Made by a program: the position numbers and the translations under genes. The notes under the pieces are model-generated. The model made no database searches. It saw only the letters and a program-made list of their open reading frames with translations, and was not told the origin of the DNA. Shown piece by piece: positions 34,450 through 43,335 of a DNA stretch of 52,602 bases. Every line of letters starts with the position of its first letter. The stretch's first letter is position 1. Source of the DNA: an uncultured Sphingomonas sp. (GTDB lineage Bacteria > Pseudomonadota > Alphaproteobacteria > Sphingomonadales > Sphingomonadaceae); the NCBI GenBank assembly GCA_946482655.1, contig CAMLSA010000007.1:1-52602 (forward strand), written 5' to 3'.

Positions 34450-36957
34450 TCAGACGTCCGGCAGCACCTGCTCTGCTTGCCCCCATCCCCTCAAAGCCTT
34501 TGACGAGCCGCGCGCGAGCAGCTTTTTCGCGTCGCCGATCGTGAAGGCGCTCGCCTTGTCGAAATCGTCGAGCTCCTCCCAGCTCACCGGCACGGCGACC
34601 GGCGCCTGTTCGCGCGCACGCGCCCCATAGGCGACGACCGCCGTCGCGCCACGCTGGTTGCGCAGATAATCGATGAAGATGCGGCCGACCCGCTTGGCTT
34701 TGGCCATGTTGGCGACGAAGCGCTCGGGCTCGGCCTGGGCGAGCGCCTCGGCGAACCGGTGGGAGAAATCCTTGACCGCGGGCCAATCGGCGCGAGGGGT
34801 CAGCGGCACGACGACATGCACCCCCTTGCCGCCGGACAGCATCGCGAAGCTGACCAGACCGATATCCGACAGCATCGTGCGGATATCCTTCGCCGCCTTT
34901 TTAACATCGGCGAAGTCGAGGCCTACATCGGGATCGAGATCGAAGATCATGCGGTCCGGCTTTTCGATATCCTCGACCCGCGATCCCCAGCCGTGGAATT
35001 CGATCGTGCCCATCTGGACGCAGGCGAGAATGCCCGCGATGTCGTCGACATAGAGATAATCCTCGGTGCCGCCGTCCTTCTCGCGGACGGGCACATGGTG
35101 GACGTGCTCGCCGAAGCTCCCCGAATCATGCTTCTGGAAGAAACATTGCTTGCCACGGCCTTGCGGACAGCGAACCAGGCTGACCGGCCGATGTGCGATC
35201 CAGGGCAGGATCAGCGGTCCGATCGCCTGATAATAGTTGGCGAGATCGCCTTTGGTGGCCTTGGCCTCGGGAAAGATCACCCGATCGGGATTGCTGATCT
35301 TCACCGGCGGCGCCTCCGGCTCCTCGATCTGGTCGATCGGCGCTGGCTCCTCGCGCTTCACCTCGGCGGCCTTCTTGTCCGAACGCAGCCCGATGAAGCT
35401 CGCATGGCGAAGCACATCGTCATGGGTGAACTCGGCAAAGGCGATCTCCGCGACCAGATCGGGCTTGATCCAGTGCGCGCCGCGCCGCTCGGCGCGCGGC
35501 ACGTCGGCGGCGGGCGTCTCGCGCGCACGCGGAGCAAATTTCTCGGCCAGCATCAGCATATTGTCCTGGTTGAAGCCGGTTCCGACCTTGCCCGCATAGA
35601 CCAGCTTGCCATCCTTGTGCTGCGCCAGCAGCAGCGCGCGGAAACGCCGGCTGCTCTTGTCGCTGCTGCTCCAGCCGATGATGACGAACTCCTGGCGGCG
35701 CGTGCATTTGACCTTGAGCCAATTGGTGGTCCGCTCCCCACGATAAGGTGCGTCGGCCTTCTTCGAGATGATGCCTTCCTGACGCGCCTTGCACATCGCA
35801 TCGAACAGCTTCTCGCCAGCGCCGACGACGTGATCGGCATAATGGATCACCGGATGGTCGTCGGGCAGCAGCCCCGCCAGCCGCGCCTTGCGCTCCACAT
35901 TGCCGAGCCGGGTGAGATCCTCGCCATCGATGGAGAGCAGGTCGAACGCGAACAGCTCGAAGCGGCCGCCTTCGCCCTTGATCGCCTTCTGCAGCGCAGA
36001 AAAGCTGGGATTGCCGTTGACGTCCGGGCTGGTGATCTCGCTGTCGATGAGCACCGGAGGCAAGCCCAGGGCGACGACCGCCTCGGCGACGGGCGCGAAT
36101 TTCCCGGTCCAGTCGAGGCCGGTGCGCGTGTAGATCTTCACCTTGTCGCCCGCAGCCGCGATGATCGTGCGATAGCCGTCGAATTTGATCTCATGGATCC
36201 ACCAGCTGCCCGAGGGAACATGATCGACCAGCGTCGCAAGCTGGGGCTCGCGATAGGCCGGCAACTTCCCATCGGCTCGGCCGCGGCCGGTGCGACGACC
36301 AACGATGGCGGCATGTTCCTCCGCCTTGGCCATGATCGCGTCGAACGCCTTGCCGCGCTTGCCCTTGAGACTCGCCTCGCCCTTCTTGTCGGACGCGATC
36401 TCGGCCATCGTCCGCCCGGTCTTGACGCTGGTCAGCTCGCGTTCGACGAGGTCGCCGCTGCCGCCGGCCTGCTCGTCGTCGATCTTGCGGAGCAGCCAGT
36501 TCTCGTGGCGCTCGCCGGGTTTTGGCTTCATGCGGACGAGAAGCCATTCGCCCTTCATCCTTTCACCGTCGAGCGTGAAATGAAGATGGCCCTTGTCGAG
36601 GTCGCGCTCGCTCTTGCCGTCGATCGGCGCCCAGGTCCCCTTGTCCCACAGCATCACCGTGCCGCCGCCATATTCGCCCTCGGGTATCGTTCCTTCGAAC
36701 TCGGCATAGGAGATGGGGTGATCCTCCGTCCGCACCGCGAGCCGCTTGTCCTCGGGGTCCAGGCTGGGTCCGCGCGTGACCGCCCAACTCTTTAGCACGC
36801 CGTCCATCTCCAGCCGGAAGTCGTAGTGAAGCCGCGTCGCGTCATGCTTTTGAACGATGAAGCGATGGCCGCTCCCCTTCTCGACCTTGCCGGCCGGCTC
36901 GGCGGTGCGCTTGAAATCGCGCTTGCGATTGTAATCGGCGAGGCTGGCGCGTGCCAT
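34450..36957 (-). CDS. ligD: ATP-dependent DNA ligase LigD (phosphoesterase-ligase-polymerase)
   Basis: An 835-residue multifunctional NHEJ enzyme. The order is a 3-prime-phosphoesterase domain (about 1-180, FIVQKHDATRLHYDFRLEMDG), the adenylating ligase domain (about 235-540, active-site Lys258 in EIKFDGYRTI) and an AEP-type polymerase domain (about 560-810, PEAKATKGDLANYY, then FDLDPDVGLDF). It repairs double-strand breaks with Ku. The start lies five bases after the ku stop, so the two form one operon. This domain order (PE-Lig-Pol) is the one common in Proteobacteria. Confidence 0.96.
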   Translation of the reverse strand: MARASLADYNRKRDFKRTAEPAGKVEKGSGHRFIVQKHDATRLHYDFRLEMDGVLKSWAVTRGPSLDPEDKRLAVRTEDHPISYAEFEGTIPEGEYGGGTVMLWDKGTWAPIDGKSERDLDKGHLHFTLDGERMKGEWLLVRMKPKPGERHENWLLRKIDDEQAGGSGDLVERELTSVKTGRTMAEIASDKKGEASLKGKRGKAFDAIMAKAEEHAAIVGRRTGRGRADGKLPAYREPQLATLVDHVPSGSWWIHEIKFDGYRTIIAAAGDKVKIYTRTGLDWTGKFAPVAEAVVALGLPPVLIDSEITSPDVNGNPSFSALQKAIKGEGGRFELFAFDLLSIDGEDLTRLGNVERKARLAGLLPDDHPVIHYADHVVGAGEKLFDAMCKARQEGIISKKADAPYRGERTTNWLKVKCTRRQEFVIIGWSSSDKSSRRFRALLLAQHKDGKLVYAGKVGTGFNQDNMLMLAEKFAPRARETPAADVPRAERRGAHWIKPDLVAEIAFAEFTHDDVLRHASFIGLRSDKKAAEVKREEPAPIDQIEEPEAPPVKISNPDRVIFPEAKATKGDLANYYQAIGPLILPWIAHRPVSLVRCPQGRGKQCFFQKHDSGSFGEHVHHVPVREKDGGTEDYLYVDDIAGILACVQMGTIEFHGWGSRVEDIEKPDRMIFDLDPDVGLDFADVKKAAKDIRTMLSDIGLVSFAMLSGGKGVHVVVPLTPRADWPAVKDFSHRFAEALAQAEPERFVANMAKAKRVGRIFIDYLRNQRGATAVVAYGARAREQAPVAVPVSWEELDDFDKASAFTIGDAKKLLARGSSKALRGWGQAEQVLPDV

Positions 36958-36961
36958 GGCG

Positions 36962-37846
36962 TCAGGCCCGCTTGCGGGCGGGCGCCTTCTCCGCCGCCGG
37001 TTTGGCCGCCTTGCGCGCCGGGGGCTTCTTTTCGGCCGGCTTGGACGCGCCGCCGCCGCTGTCCACCGACTTCTTGAGCGCGGCCATCAGATCGATGACA
37101 TTGCCCTTGCGGGTCGGAGCCTCCTCGCCGGCTTCCTCGAGGATCTTCTTGCCGCCCTTGGCCTTGCGCTTCTTCTCGATCAGCGCCTTGAGCGCATCGA
37201 CATAGCGGTCGTGGAACTCGGCCGGATCGAACTTGGCGGTCTTCTTCTCGATCAGCGTCTCCGCGAGCTCGAGCAGATCCTCATCGGGTTTGACGTCGGG
37301 AATGTCGCGGAAATAGCTCTGCGCCTTCCGCACCTCGTCGGCATAGCGCAAGGTCTCAAGGACGATGCCCCGCCCGCACGGCTTCAGGCTGACGATATAT
37401 TCGCGTCCCCGCATGGCAAGCTGGCCGAGCCCCACCTTGCGGGTCCGCCGAAGCGCCTCGCGCAGCACGATGAAGGCTTCCTCGGCAAGCTCGTCGGCCG
37501 GCACGACATAATAGGGCTTCTCGAAATAGAGTACGTCGATCTCGTCGGTGTCGACGAACTGGATCAGTTCCAGCGTGCGCTTGCTCTCGAGCTTGACCGC
37601 GTCGATCTCGTCCTGCTCGAGCAGGACGTAATTGCCCTTCGACACCTCATAGCCCTTGACGATGTCGTCGGTGTCGATCGGGCCGAGGCCCGGCACCACC
37701 TTCTCATATTTGATCCGCTTGCCCGACGGCTCATGGATCTGGTGGAAGGCGATCTGCGCGGTGCTGCTGGTAGCATTGTAGATCTCGACCGGGATCGAAA
37801 CGAGCGCGAGGCGGATTTGCCCCTGCCAATAGGCACGCGCGGCCAT
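36962..37846 (-). CDS. ku: Ku homodimer protein of bacterial NHEJ
   Basis: A 294-residue Ku protein: MAARAYWQGQIRLALVSIPV opening, conserved FHQIHEPSGKRIKYEKV and the core DNA-encircling region to about residue 225, then a basic Lys/Ala/Pro-rich tail (about 255-294) typical of bacterial Ku that interacts with DNA and LigD. The ATG at 37846 has AGGAGGA upstream. It is first in the ku-ligD operon. Confidence 0.96.
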   Translation of the reverse strand: MAARAYWQGQIRLALVSIPVEIYNATSSTAQIAFHQIHEPSGKRIKYEKVVPGLGPIDTDDIVKGYEVSKGNYVLLEQDEIDAVKLESKRTLELIQFVDTDEIDVLYFEKPYYVVPADELAEEAFIVLREALRRTRKVGLGQLAMRGREYIVSLKPCGRGIVLETLRYADEVRKAQSYFRDIPDVKPDEDLLELAETLIEKKTAKFDPAEFHDRYVDALKALIEKKRKAKGGKKILEEAGEEAPTRKGNVIDLMAALKKSVDSGGGASKPAEKKPPARKAAKPAAEKAPARKRA

Positions 37847-37980
37847 GATTGATTCCTCCTGCGGAACGAGATGCCGGATTCAAATCGCCAGCGCGGGGAT
37901 CGTTCCCTCCAGGTCCGGCGAGGGTGGGCATCGACGTCCAGAAGCCTGGCTAATCATGCGCACCAATCCGAAGTCTCATG

Positions 37981-38016
37981 GGAAGGGCCGCTTTCCAACA
38001 GGAACGCGGCCCTTCC
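37981..38016. terminator. 11-base-pair hairpin between ku and the RTX gene
   Basis: GGAAGGGCCGC and GCGGCCCTTCC form a perfect 11-bp stem around 14 bases. It lies 45 bases beyond the stop of the RTX gene (minus). TTTC follows on the plus strand and CATGAG on the minus strand, so intrinsic termination would be weak. Confidence 0.55.
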
Positions 38017-38061
38017 TTTCAAACCAATGCCGTCCGGGCATTCCTCGCCCAACGGCGCGCC

Positions 38062-38730
38062 TCAGCCAAAGATGAAATCGGCGGAGCCCAGGTTCGAGAC
38101 ACCCGTGACCTGCAGGCCAAAGTCGGTCGAGTCCAACCCGTTGGCATTGAGATCGGCGGTGATGATGACGCCCGACCCGACCTGCTGGAATCCGAGCTGA
38201 CCGATGCCTGTAATTCCGAGCGCGGAAAGGTCGATCTTGTCGCGTCCCACCTCGAAATCGGCGATGACGTCGCGTACTCCGCCGCCGGGACGGCTATCGA
38301 GCGGCGCGAAGGTGAAGATGTCGCGGCCGTCTCCTCCATAGAGGAGGTCCTTGTCCGCCCCGCCCGCAATTCGGTCGTTGCCTTCGCCACCGTAGATCGT
38401 GTCGTTGCCTGCGTTGCCAAACATCCGATCATTGCCTTCACGGCCATACATCAAGTCGTTGCCCGCCCCCCCGAGGAGCAGATCTATTCCACTGCCGGCA
38501 TCGAGACGGTCGTTGCCCTGGTTGCCCTCCAGAGTGTCGTGGCCTTCTCCGCCAAACAGCGTGTCATCTCCAAGCTGACCCCATATTTTGTCATCGCCGA
38601 CGCCGCCGTCGATAAGGTCATTGCCGCCGCCGCCGAACAGGCTGTCATCTCCACCAAGGCCGTTGATGGTATCGTTTTCGGCGGTACCGTTAAGCGTCTC
38701 GCTCGCATCTGTTCCATTGAAGATAGGCAT
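38062..38730 (-). CDS. RTX calcium-binding protein (hemolysin-type repeats)
   Basis: A 222-residue protein with about thirteen consecutive nonapeptide repeats (about residues 24-140) of the GGxGxDxLx type, such as GGAGNDLMY and GGEGNDRIA, which fold as a calcium-loaded parallel beta-roll. The C terminus (VIADFEVGRDKIDLSALG) resembles the uncleaved C-terminal secretion region of type I secreted proteins. There is no N-terminal signal peptide and no catalytic domain, so it is a small secreted or surface RTX protein of unknown function. No type I secretion genes are nearby. It is surrounded by A+T-rich DNA, unlike the rest of this block. Confidence 0.88.
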   Translation of the reverse strand: MPIFNGTDASETLNGTAENDTINGLGGDDSLFGGGGNDLIDGGVGDDKIWGQLGDDTLFGGEGHDTLEGNQGNDRLDAGSGIDLLLGGAGNDLMYGREGNDRMFGNAGNDTIYGGEGNDRIAGGADKDLLYGGDGRDIFTFAPLDSRPGGGVRDVIADFEVGRDKIDLSALGITGIGQLGFQQVGSGVIITADLNANGLDSTDFGLQVTGVSNLGSADFIFG

Positions 38731-39137
38731 TGAAGCTCTCCCATGCTCTCCCCGAACCAGAACATTATAGTCGACCAGACATGATTTTCTTGCCCGCTGC
38801 GACGAACTGGCGCTGTTTCGCGACCATTTCTTCCGGTCGTTGGAAATATCATGAAATACAGTACCGATTACGCAGAATATATATTCTTTAGTACTAGATA
38901 ATTCCCATTTTATTCTATAAAGTATTAGCTAATTATTTATGGGCGCCGCTTCTCTCGGACACGCCGATTCGCCGCCCGCCTCTTTTCGGCTCCCGGAGAT
39001 GCCCGAGCGCTCCAGTGAATGGCCAATCGCACAATCGCTTGGGCCGCATGCGGGTGCAGCCAGCAATTGGAGCTCTGTTCCGCCGCCCCACGACCTTCAC
39101 CAGGAGCTTGAGCGGCCCAACAGTCCGGGACCAATAT
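38731..39137. other. A+T-rich promoter region of the RTX gene
   Basis: About 400 bases without a gene. The stretch near 38850-38940 is strongly A+T-rich, with repeated ATATT/TAGTA blocks, in sharp contrast to the neighbouring high-G+C genes. It likely carries the promoter and possibly silencing or curved DNA for the RTX gene. Confidence 0.6.
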
Positions 39138-40736
39138 TTAGACGATCAGCTTCCTCAATCCGGCGATCGTGTCCGCCTCCTCGGGCGGTTTGTCCCTCCT
39201 GATCCGCGCGATGCGCGGGAAGCGCATCGCGACGCCGGACTTGTGGCGCCTGCTGTCGTGGACGCTGTCGAACGCCAGCTCGACGACCAACGACTTCTCG
39301 ACCTCGCGGACCGGGCCGAAGCGGTTGAGGGTATGGTTGCGCACGAAGCTGTCGAGCCATTTCAGCTCCTCGTCGGTGAAGCCCGAATAGGCCTTCGCGA
39401 CGGGCAATAACTCGCCCTCGTCGGACCAGCAGCCAAACGTATAATCCGAATAGAAGCTGGACCGCTTGCCGTGGCCGCGCTGCGCGTACATCATCACGCA
39501 ATCGACGGTCAGCGGATCGCGCTTCCACTTGTACCAGAGCCCTGTTCGCCGGCCCGCGACATAGGGGCTGTCGCGGCGCTTGAGCATCACCCCCTCGATC
39601 GCGGCGTCGCGCGCGCTCGACCGGGTTTCCGCCAGTCCGTCGAAATCGCGCGCCGCGATGATCGACGAGACATCGAAGCGTGCGGGGTCGAGCCCTGCGG
39701 CAAGGGCCTCGAGCCGGGCGCGCCGCTCCTCCCAGGGCAGCTCGCGCAGATCCTCGGCGCCCTCGATCAGCAGGTCGTAGAGCCGCACGAACGCCGGAAA
39801 GTCGGCGAGCATCCTCGCCGAGACGTTCTTGCGTCCGAGCCGCTGCTGGAGCGCATTGAACGACGCCGCCGATCCGCCGTGCTCGGCGGCACCCTGCGCC
39901 TCGCCTCGGACCAGCATCTCGCCATCGAGCACCGCGTCGAGCCCTTGCGCCGCGTGCGCGACGTCGGGAAAGGTCGCGGTGATGTCGTCGCCGGCGCGGC
40001 TGTAGAGGCGAACCTCGGTGCCGGTGCCGACGATCTGGACGCGGATGCCGTCCCATTTCCACTCGGCGGCATAATCGGCGAGATCGACCGTCCCGTCCTC
40101 GAGCGGATGGGCGAGCATGAACGGGCGGAAGAAAGGCGTACCGCGCGGATCGGGCCGCTCACCGCCCTGGCCCCAGGCGAAGAGCTCGGCATAGGGAGGC
40201 CGGAGAGCGTGCCACACCTCCTCGACCGCCTCGACATCAAGCCCGAAAGCCAAAGCGAAGCCGGTCTTGGCGAGCCGCGCCGAAACGCCGACGCGCAGCC
40301 CCCCGGTGGCGAGCTTGAGCAGCGCGAAACGGCCGCTCGCGTCGAGATGGTCGAGCATCTCGCCGAGCGCCGCCGGCGCGTCGCCACGCCCCAGCCGCAT
40401 CAGCCGGTCGACGGCGGCCGACAGGCTGAGCGAACCGTCGTCAACCTCGGCCGGCTGGTCGATCCGCTTGGGCCAGATCAGCGCGACGGTCTCGGCAAGG
40501 TCGCCGACATAGTCCCGGCTCATCCGGAACAGCACCGGATCGACCCTCTCGTCGGCGATCGCGTGGATCGCGGCGCCCTTGACCGCGGGCAGGCTGAGAT
40601 CGCCGGTCAGCGCCGCCAGGGCCCAGCCGCGATCGGGATCGGGCGCCGCGCGCAGATAGTCGGCGATCAGCGCGAGCTTGGCGTTGCGCGAGCGCGTGTA
40701 GACGAGGCCGTCGAGGAGTTGGGAAAAGCCGCGCAT
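39138..40736 (-). CDS. ATP-dependent DNA ligase of the exonuclease-associated type
   Basis: A 532-residue ligase with an N-terminal helical DNA-binding domain (about 1-200) and a nucleotidyltransferase/OB core. The adenylated residue is Lys227 in EWKWDGIRV. Later motifs include EGVMLKRRDSPYVAGRR and WYKWKRD. This is the LigB/LigC-like class paired with a metallo-beta-lactamase-fold nuclease and, in many bacteria, an Lhr helicase. Here the exonuclease lies 9 bases upstream, so the two form an operon. It is separate from LigD. Annotators call it a cisplatin damage response ligase. The precise role is repair. Confidence 0.93.
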   Translation of the reverse strand: MRGFSQLLDGLVYTRSRNAKLALIADYLRAAPDPDRGWALAALTGDLSLPAVKGAAIHAIADERVDPVLFRMSRDYVGDLAETVALIWPKRIDQPAEVDDGSLSLSAAVDRLMRLGRGDAPAALGEMLDHLDASGRFALLKLATGGLRVGVSARLAKTGFALAFGLDVEAVEEVWHALRPPYAELFAWGQGGERPDPRGTPFFRPFMLAHPLEDGTVDLADYAAEWKWDGIRVQIVGTGTEVRLYSRAGDDITATFPDVAHAAQGLDAVLDGEMLVRGEAQGAAEHGGSAASFNALQQRLGRKNVSARMLADFPAFVRLYDLLIEGAEDLRELPWEERRARLEALAAGLDPARFDVSSIIAARDFDGLAETRSSARDAAIEGVMLKRRDSPYVAGRRTGLWYKWKRDPLTVDCVMMYAQRGHGKRSSFYSDYTFGCWSDEGELLPVAKAYSGFTDEELKWLDSFVRNHTLNRFGPVREVEKSLVVELAFDSVHDSRRHKSGVAMRFPRIARIRRDKPPEEADTIAGLRKLIV

Positions 40737-40745
40737 GGACCTGGC

Positions 40746-41738
40746 CTATCCCTCGTCCTCATCCTCGTAGCCGACCAGCGCGAGCGCGCGGGCGCGCATC
40801 TGATGAAGCCCGCACCAATGGACCAGCGCCTCCTCCCGGCCGTGAGTCACCCAGACTTCCGACGGCGCCACTTCGGTTATGGTCGCGGTCAGCTCGTCCC
40901 AGTCGGCATGGTCGGAGATCACCAGCGGCAGCTCGACATTGCGCTGCCGCGCGCGTTGCCGCACCCGCATCCAGCCCGACGCCATCGCCGTGATTGGATC
41001 AGGCAGACGGCGCGACCAGCGGTCGTTCAGCGCCGAGGGCGGGCAGAGCACGATCTTGCCGCGCAGCTGTTCGGCCGAAGCCGACGTCGCAGGATATAAT
41101 TCGCCGAGATCGACCCCGAACTCGCGATAGAGATCGCACATCCGCTCGAGCGCGCCATGGATATAGAGCGGATCGCCATGGCCATGGGCGCGCAGTCCGG
41201 CGATCACCCGCTGCGCCTTGCCGAGCGCATAGGCGCCGACCAGCACGCAGCGATCGGGAGACGCATGGAGCGCGCCGAGCAGCCGATCCATCTCCTGGCC
41301 GATCTCGGGATGACGAAAGACCGGCAGGCCGAACGTCGCCTCGGTAATGAGGACATCGCACGGCACGACTTCGAACGGAGCGCAGGTCGGATCGTCCCGG
41401 CGCTTGTAATCGCCGGTGACCACCACCCGCTCGCCGGCATGTTCGAGCACTATCTGGGCCGAGCCGAGCACATGGCCCGCAGGCACGAAACCGATATCGA
41501 CGCCCCCCAGCCGAATGCTTTCGCCATAGCCGACCGGCGCGCCCTCGCCGCTGCCGTAACGCAGCGCCATGATCGCCAGCGTCTCGGGCGTGGCCCAGAC
41601 CTTGCCATGCCCGCCGCGGGCATGATCGGCATGGCCATGGGTGATCAGCGCGCGATCAGCCGGCACCGATGGATCGATCCACGCATCCGCCGGCCGCACG
41701 TAAATCCCTCGGGGCGATGCTTCGATCCAGTGGGTCAT
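40746..41738 (-). CDS. Ligase-associated DNA exonuclease (metallo-beta-lactamase/SNM1-like)
   Basis: A 330-residue metallo-beta-lactamase-fold nuclease. The zinc-binding ITHGHADHARGGHG (about 32-45), GHVLGSAQIVLEHAGERVVVTGDY and the C-terminal ISDHADWDEL are intact, and the layout matches the exonuclease coupled to ATP-dependent ligases in bacterial repair clusters. It sits 9 bases before the ligase gene. An Lhr helicase and the matching phosphoesterase that often complete this cluster are not in the window. Confidence 0.92.
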   Translation of the reverse strand: MTHWIEASPRGIYVRPADAWIDPSVPADRALITHGHADHARGGHGKVWATPETLAIMALRYGSGEGAPVGYGESIRLGGVDIGFVPAGHVLGSAQIVLEHAGERVVVTGDYKRRDDPTCAPFEVVPCDVLITEATFGLPVFRHPEIGQEMDRLLGALHASPDRCVLVGAYALGKAQRVIAGLRAHGHGDPLYIHGALERMCDLYREFGVDLGELYPATSASAEQLRGKIVLCPPSALNDRWSRRLPDPITAMASGWMRVRQRARQRNVELPLVISDHADWDELTATITEVAPSEVWVTHGREEALVHWCGLHQMRARALALVGYEDEDEG

Positions 41739-41786
41739 CGGGGTCTAGACGCCGGCCGCGTGCGGCAGTTCCTCCAACCGAGGTTG

Positions 41787-42167
41787 TCAGGCTTTGCCCG
41801 GCTCGTTACCCGAGCTCGCAAGCCTTCGCGACGCGATGAAATCGACAGCGGCGACGCCTGCCACGACCCCTAGCGCCAGCAGCGCCATCTTGCGCTTCGG
41901 ATTGGCCGGCGCGGCGATGTAGCCCAGCGCCGCCAGATCGAACAGGTCCCCGGCAAGCCGCCACTGCACCGGCGCGGCGCTTGCCGGCGCGATCAGCCCG
42001 GCTACCCCGGTAGCCAACTCCCGAGCACCGGCGATCTGGAACAGCCGGCCGCCCATCTGATCGCCCGCGCCGACACTGCGGCCCAGCCTGCGGCCCGCCA
42101 CTATATCCAATATGCCGAAGGCCAGGCTGGCAGCACCTATCGCCCGCCCGAGGGTTTGTGCTTTCAT
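41787..42167 (-). CDS. Small membrane protein of unknown function
   Basis: A 126-residue protein with about four hydrophobic helices (IGAASLAFGILDIVAGR; LATGVAGLIAP; LAALGYIAAP; LLALGVVAGVAAVDF), Gly/Ala-rich, with a short basic C-terminal tail. The ATG at 42167 has AAGGAAGGA upstream. An EcfG-like promoter sits just beyond. It belongs with the small DUF-type membrane proteins induced by stress in alphaproteobacteria, but I cannot name a family. No catalytic motif. Confidence 0.72.
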   Translation of the reverse strand: MKAQTLGRAIGAASLAFGILDIVAGRRLGRSVGAGDQMGGRLFQIAGARELATGVAGLIAPASAAPVQWRLAGDLFDLAALGYIAAPANPKRKMALLALGVVAGVAAVDFIASRRLASSGNEPGKA

Positions 42168-42196
42168 CGCGATCCTTCCTTGTCTCCCGCAAGGTC

Positions 42197-42221
42197 AACG
42201 CGGCCCGGGCGGACAGGCTCC
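42197..42221 (-). promoter_or_regulatory. EcfG-like promoter before the small membrane protein
   Basis: On the minus strand GGAGC-N16-CGTT, one base off GGAAC-N16-CGTT. The CGTT lies 29 bases from the start codon at 42167. Confidence 0.4.
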
Positions 42222-42327
42222 ATAGCGCCAGCATAACATATTGGCTGATCCAGGTTAATCCGCTTCCCCGGTGCGGCACTTTCCCCTCCTGAACCGCGTT
42301 GAGCCGCCACCACATAGGAGGAATGAC

Positions 42328-42843
42328 ATGGCTCAAAAAGGCGAGTTCACCGATGCAATTGCGCTGCTCAAGGCCGATCACCGCAAGGTCGAGGATCTGT
42401 TCGAACAGTTCGAGAAGGCGCGCGGCTCATCGTCCAAGCAGAAGATCTGTCACCAGATCTGCACCGAGCTGAAGATCCACGCCCTGATCGAGGAGGAGAT
42501 CTTCTACCCGGCGCTGCGCGGCAAGATCGAGAACGACACCCTCGACGAAGCCTATGTGGAGCATGACGGCGCGAAGGTGCTGATCAACGATCTCGAAAGC
42601 TCGAGCCCCGAGGCCGACTTCTACGACGCCAAGGTCTCGGTCCTCTCCGAGGAGATCAAGCACCATGTGAAGGAAGAGGAGAGGGCCAGGGAGGGCATGT
42701 TCGCCCAGGCACGCGAAGCGGATATCGACCTTGTCGCCCTCCGCGACCAGTTGATGGCGCGCAAGCAGGAGTTGATGGCCCAAGACAAAGCATCGGGCCT
42801 TCCGGTCGCGAAACCAATGGCGGTGAACCTCGTTACGGCCTGA
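42328..42843 (+). CDS. Hemerythrin-domain protein
   Basis: A 171-residue four-helix HHE cation-binding protein. Ligand-bearing helices are visible as LLKADHRKVEDLFEQFE, HALIEEEIFYPAL, YVEHDGAKVLI and IKHHVKEEER, each carrying His/Glu in the expected positions for a di-iron centre. Such proteins store or sense oxygen, NO or iron and often protect repair or respiratory enzymes. ATG 42328 has a perfect AGGAGGA ribosome site. It is followed by a hairpin, so is likely monocistronic. Confidence 0.92.
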   Translation: MAQKGEFTDAIALLKADHRKVEDLFEQFEKARGSSSKQKICHQICTELKIHALIEEEIFYPALRGKIENDTLDEAYVEHDGAKVLINDLESSSPEADFYDAKVSVLSEEIKHHVKEEERAREGMFAQAREADIDLVALRDQLMARKQELMAQDKASGLPVAKPMAVNLVTA

Positions 42844-42850
42844 CAGAATC

Positions 42851-42877
42851 GTCGCATCGGCTTCCGGCCGATGCGAC
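42851..42877 (+). terminator. Hairpin after the hemerythrin gene
   Basis: A perfect 11-bp stem (GTCGCATCGGC / GCCGATGCGAC) with a 5-base loop begins eight bases after the stop codon. There is no marked T-run, so it is called on stem quality and position. Confidence 0.65.
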
Positions 42878-42924
42878 ATTGGATCGCCGGCCTCTCCCAG
42901 GGCGGCGGAGGCTGAGGAGGTCCG

Positions 42925-43335
42925 ATGAAGCGCTATGCCTATGGCTGGCTGACAGCCCTTTTCTTTCTTGTCTCGATCGTCGGTCATTGGGTGTTCGGCT
43001 GGTTCGCCTATGTCGACGAGGCGGCGCAGCACGGCCAGGTTCCCCAAGTCGCCGAGTTCGCCATCGAGCTCGGACGCGACACGTTCGAGAACTGGCAGTC
43101 CGAATTCCTCCAACTGATGTGGCAGGTCATCGGCCTGGCCTATTTCCTCTACGTCGGCTCGCCTTCCTCGAAGGAGAATGATGACCGCGTCGAAGCCAAG
43201 ATCGACGCACTGCTCAAGCTGACCGGCGAACATGGCGAGCAGATCATCGCCGAACTCGACGAGCGTTATCTGCGCACGCACGGCCATGCCAAACCGCATG
43301 GTCATGCCGATCTGGGGGCGGACAAACCCGAATGA
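42925..43335 (+). CDS. Small membrane protein (DUF6766-like)
   Basis: A 136-residue protein with two membrane helices (about 8-27, LTALFFLVSIVGHWVFGWF; about 66-80) separated by YVDEAAQHGQVPQVAEF and FENWQSEFLQLMWQVIGLAY, the string that identifies this family of unknown function. The C-terminal cytoplasmic tail contains a His-rich THGHAKPHGHAD segment, possibly metal-binding. Its stop overlaps the next start by four bases (ATGA), so it is coupled to the CinA-type gene. Confidence 0.8.
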   Translation: MKRYAYGWLTALFFLVSIVGHWVFGWFAYVDEAAQHGQVPQVAEFAIELGRDTFENWQSEFLQLMWQVIGLAYFLYVGSPSSKENDDRVEAKIDALLKLTGEHGEQIIAELDERYLRTHGHAKPHGHADLGADKPE

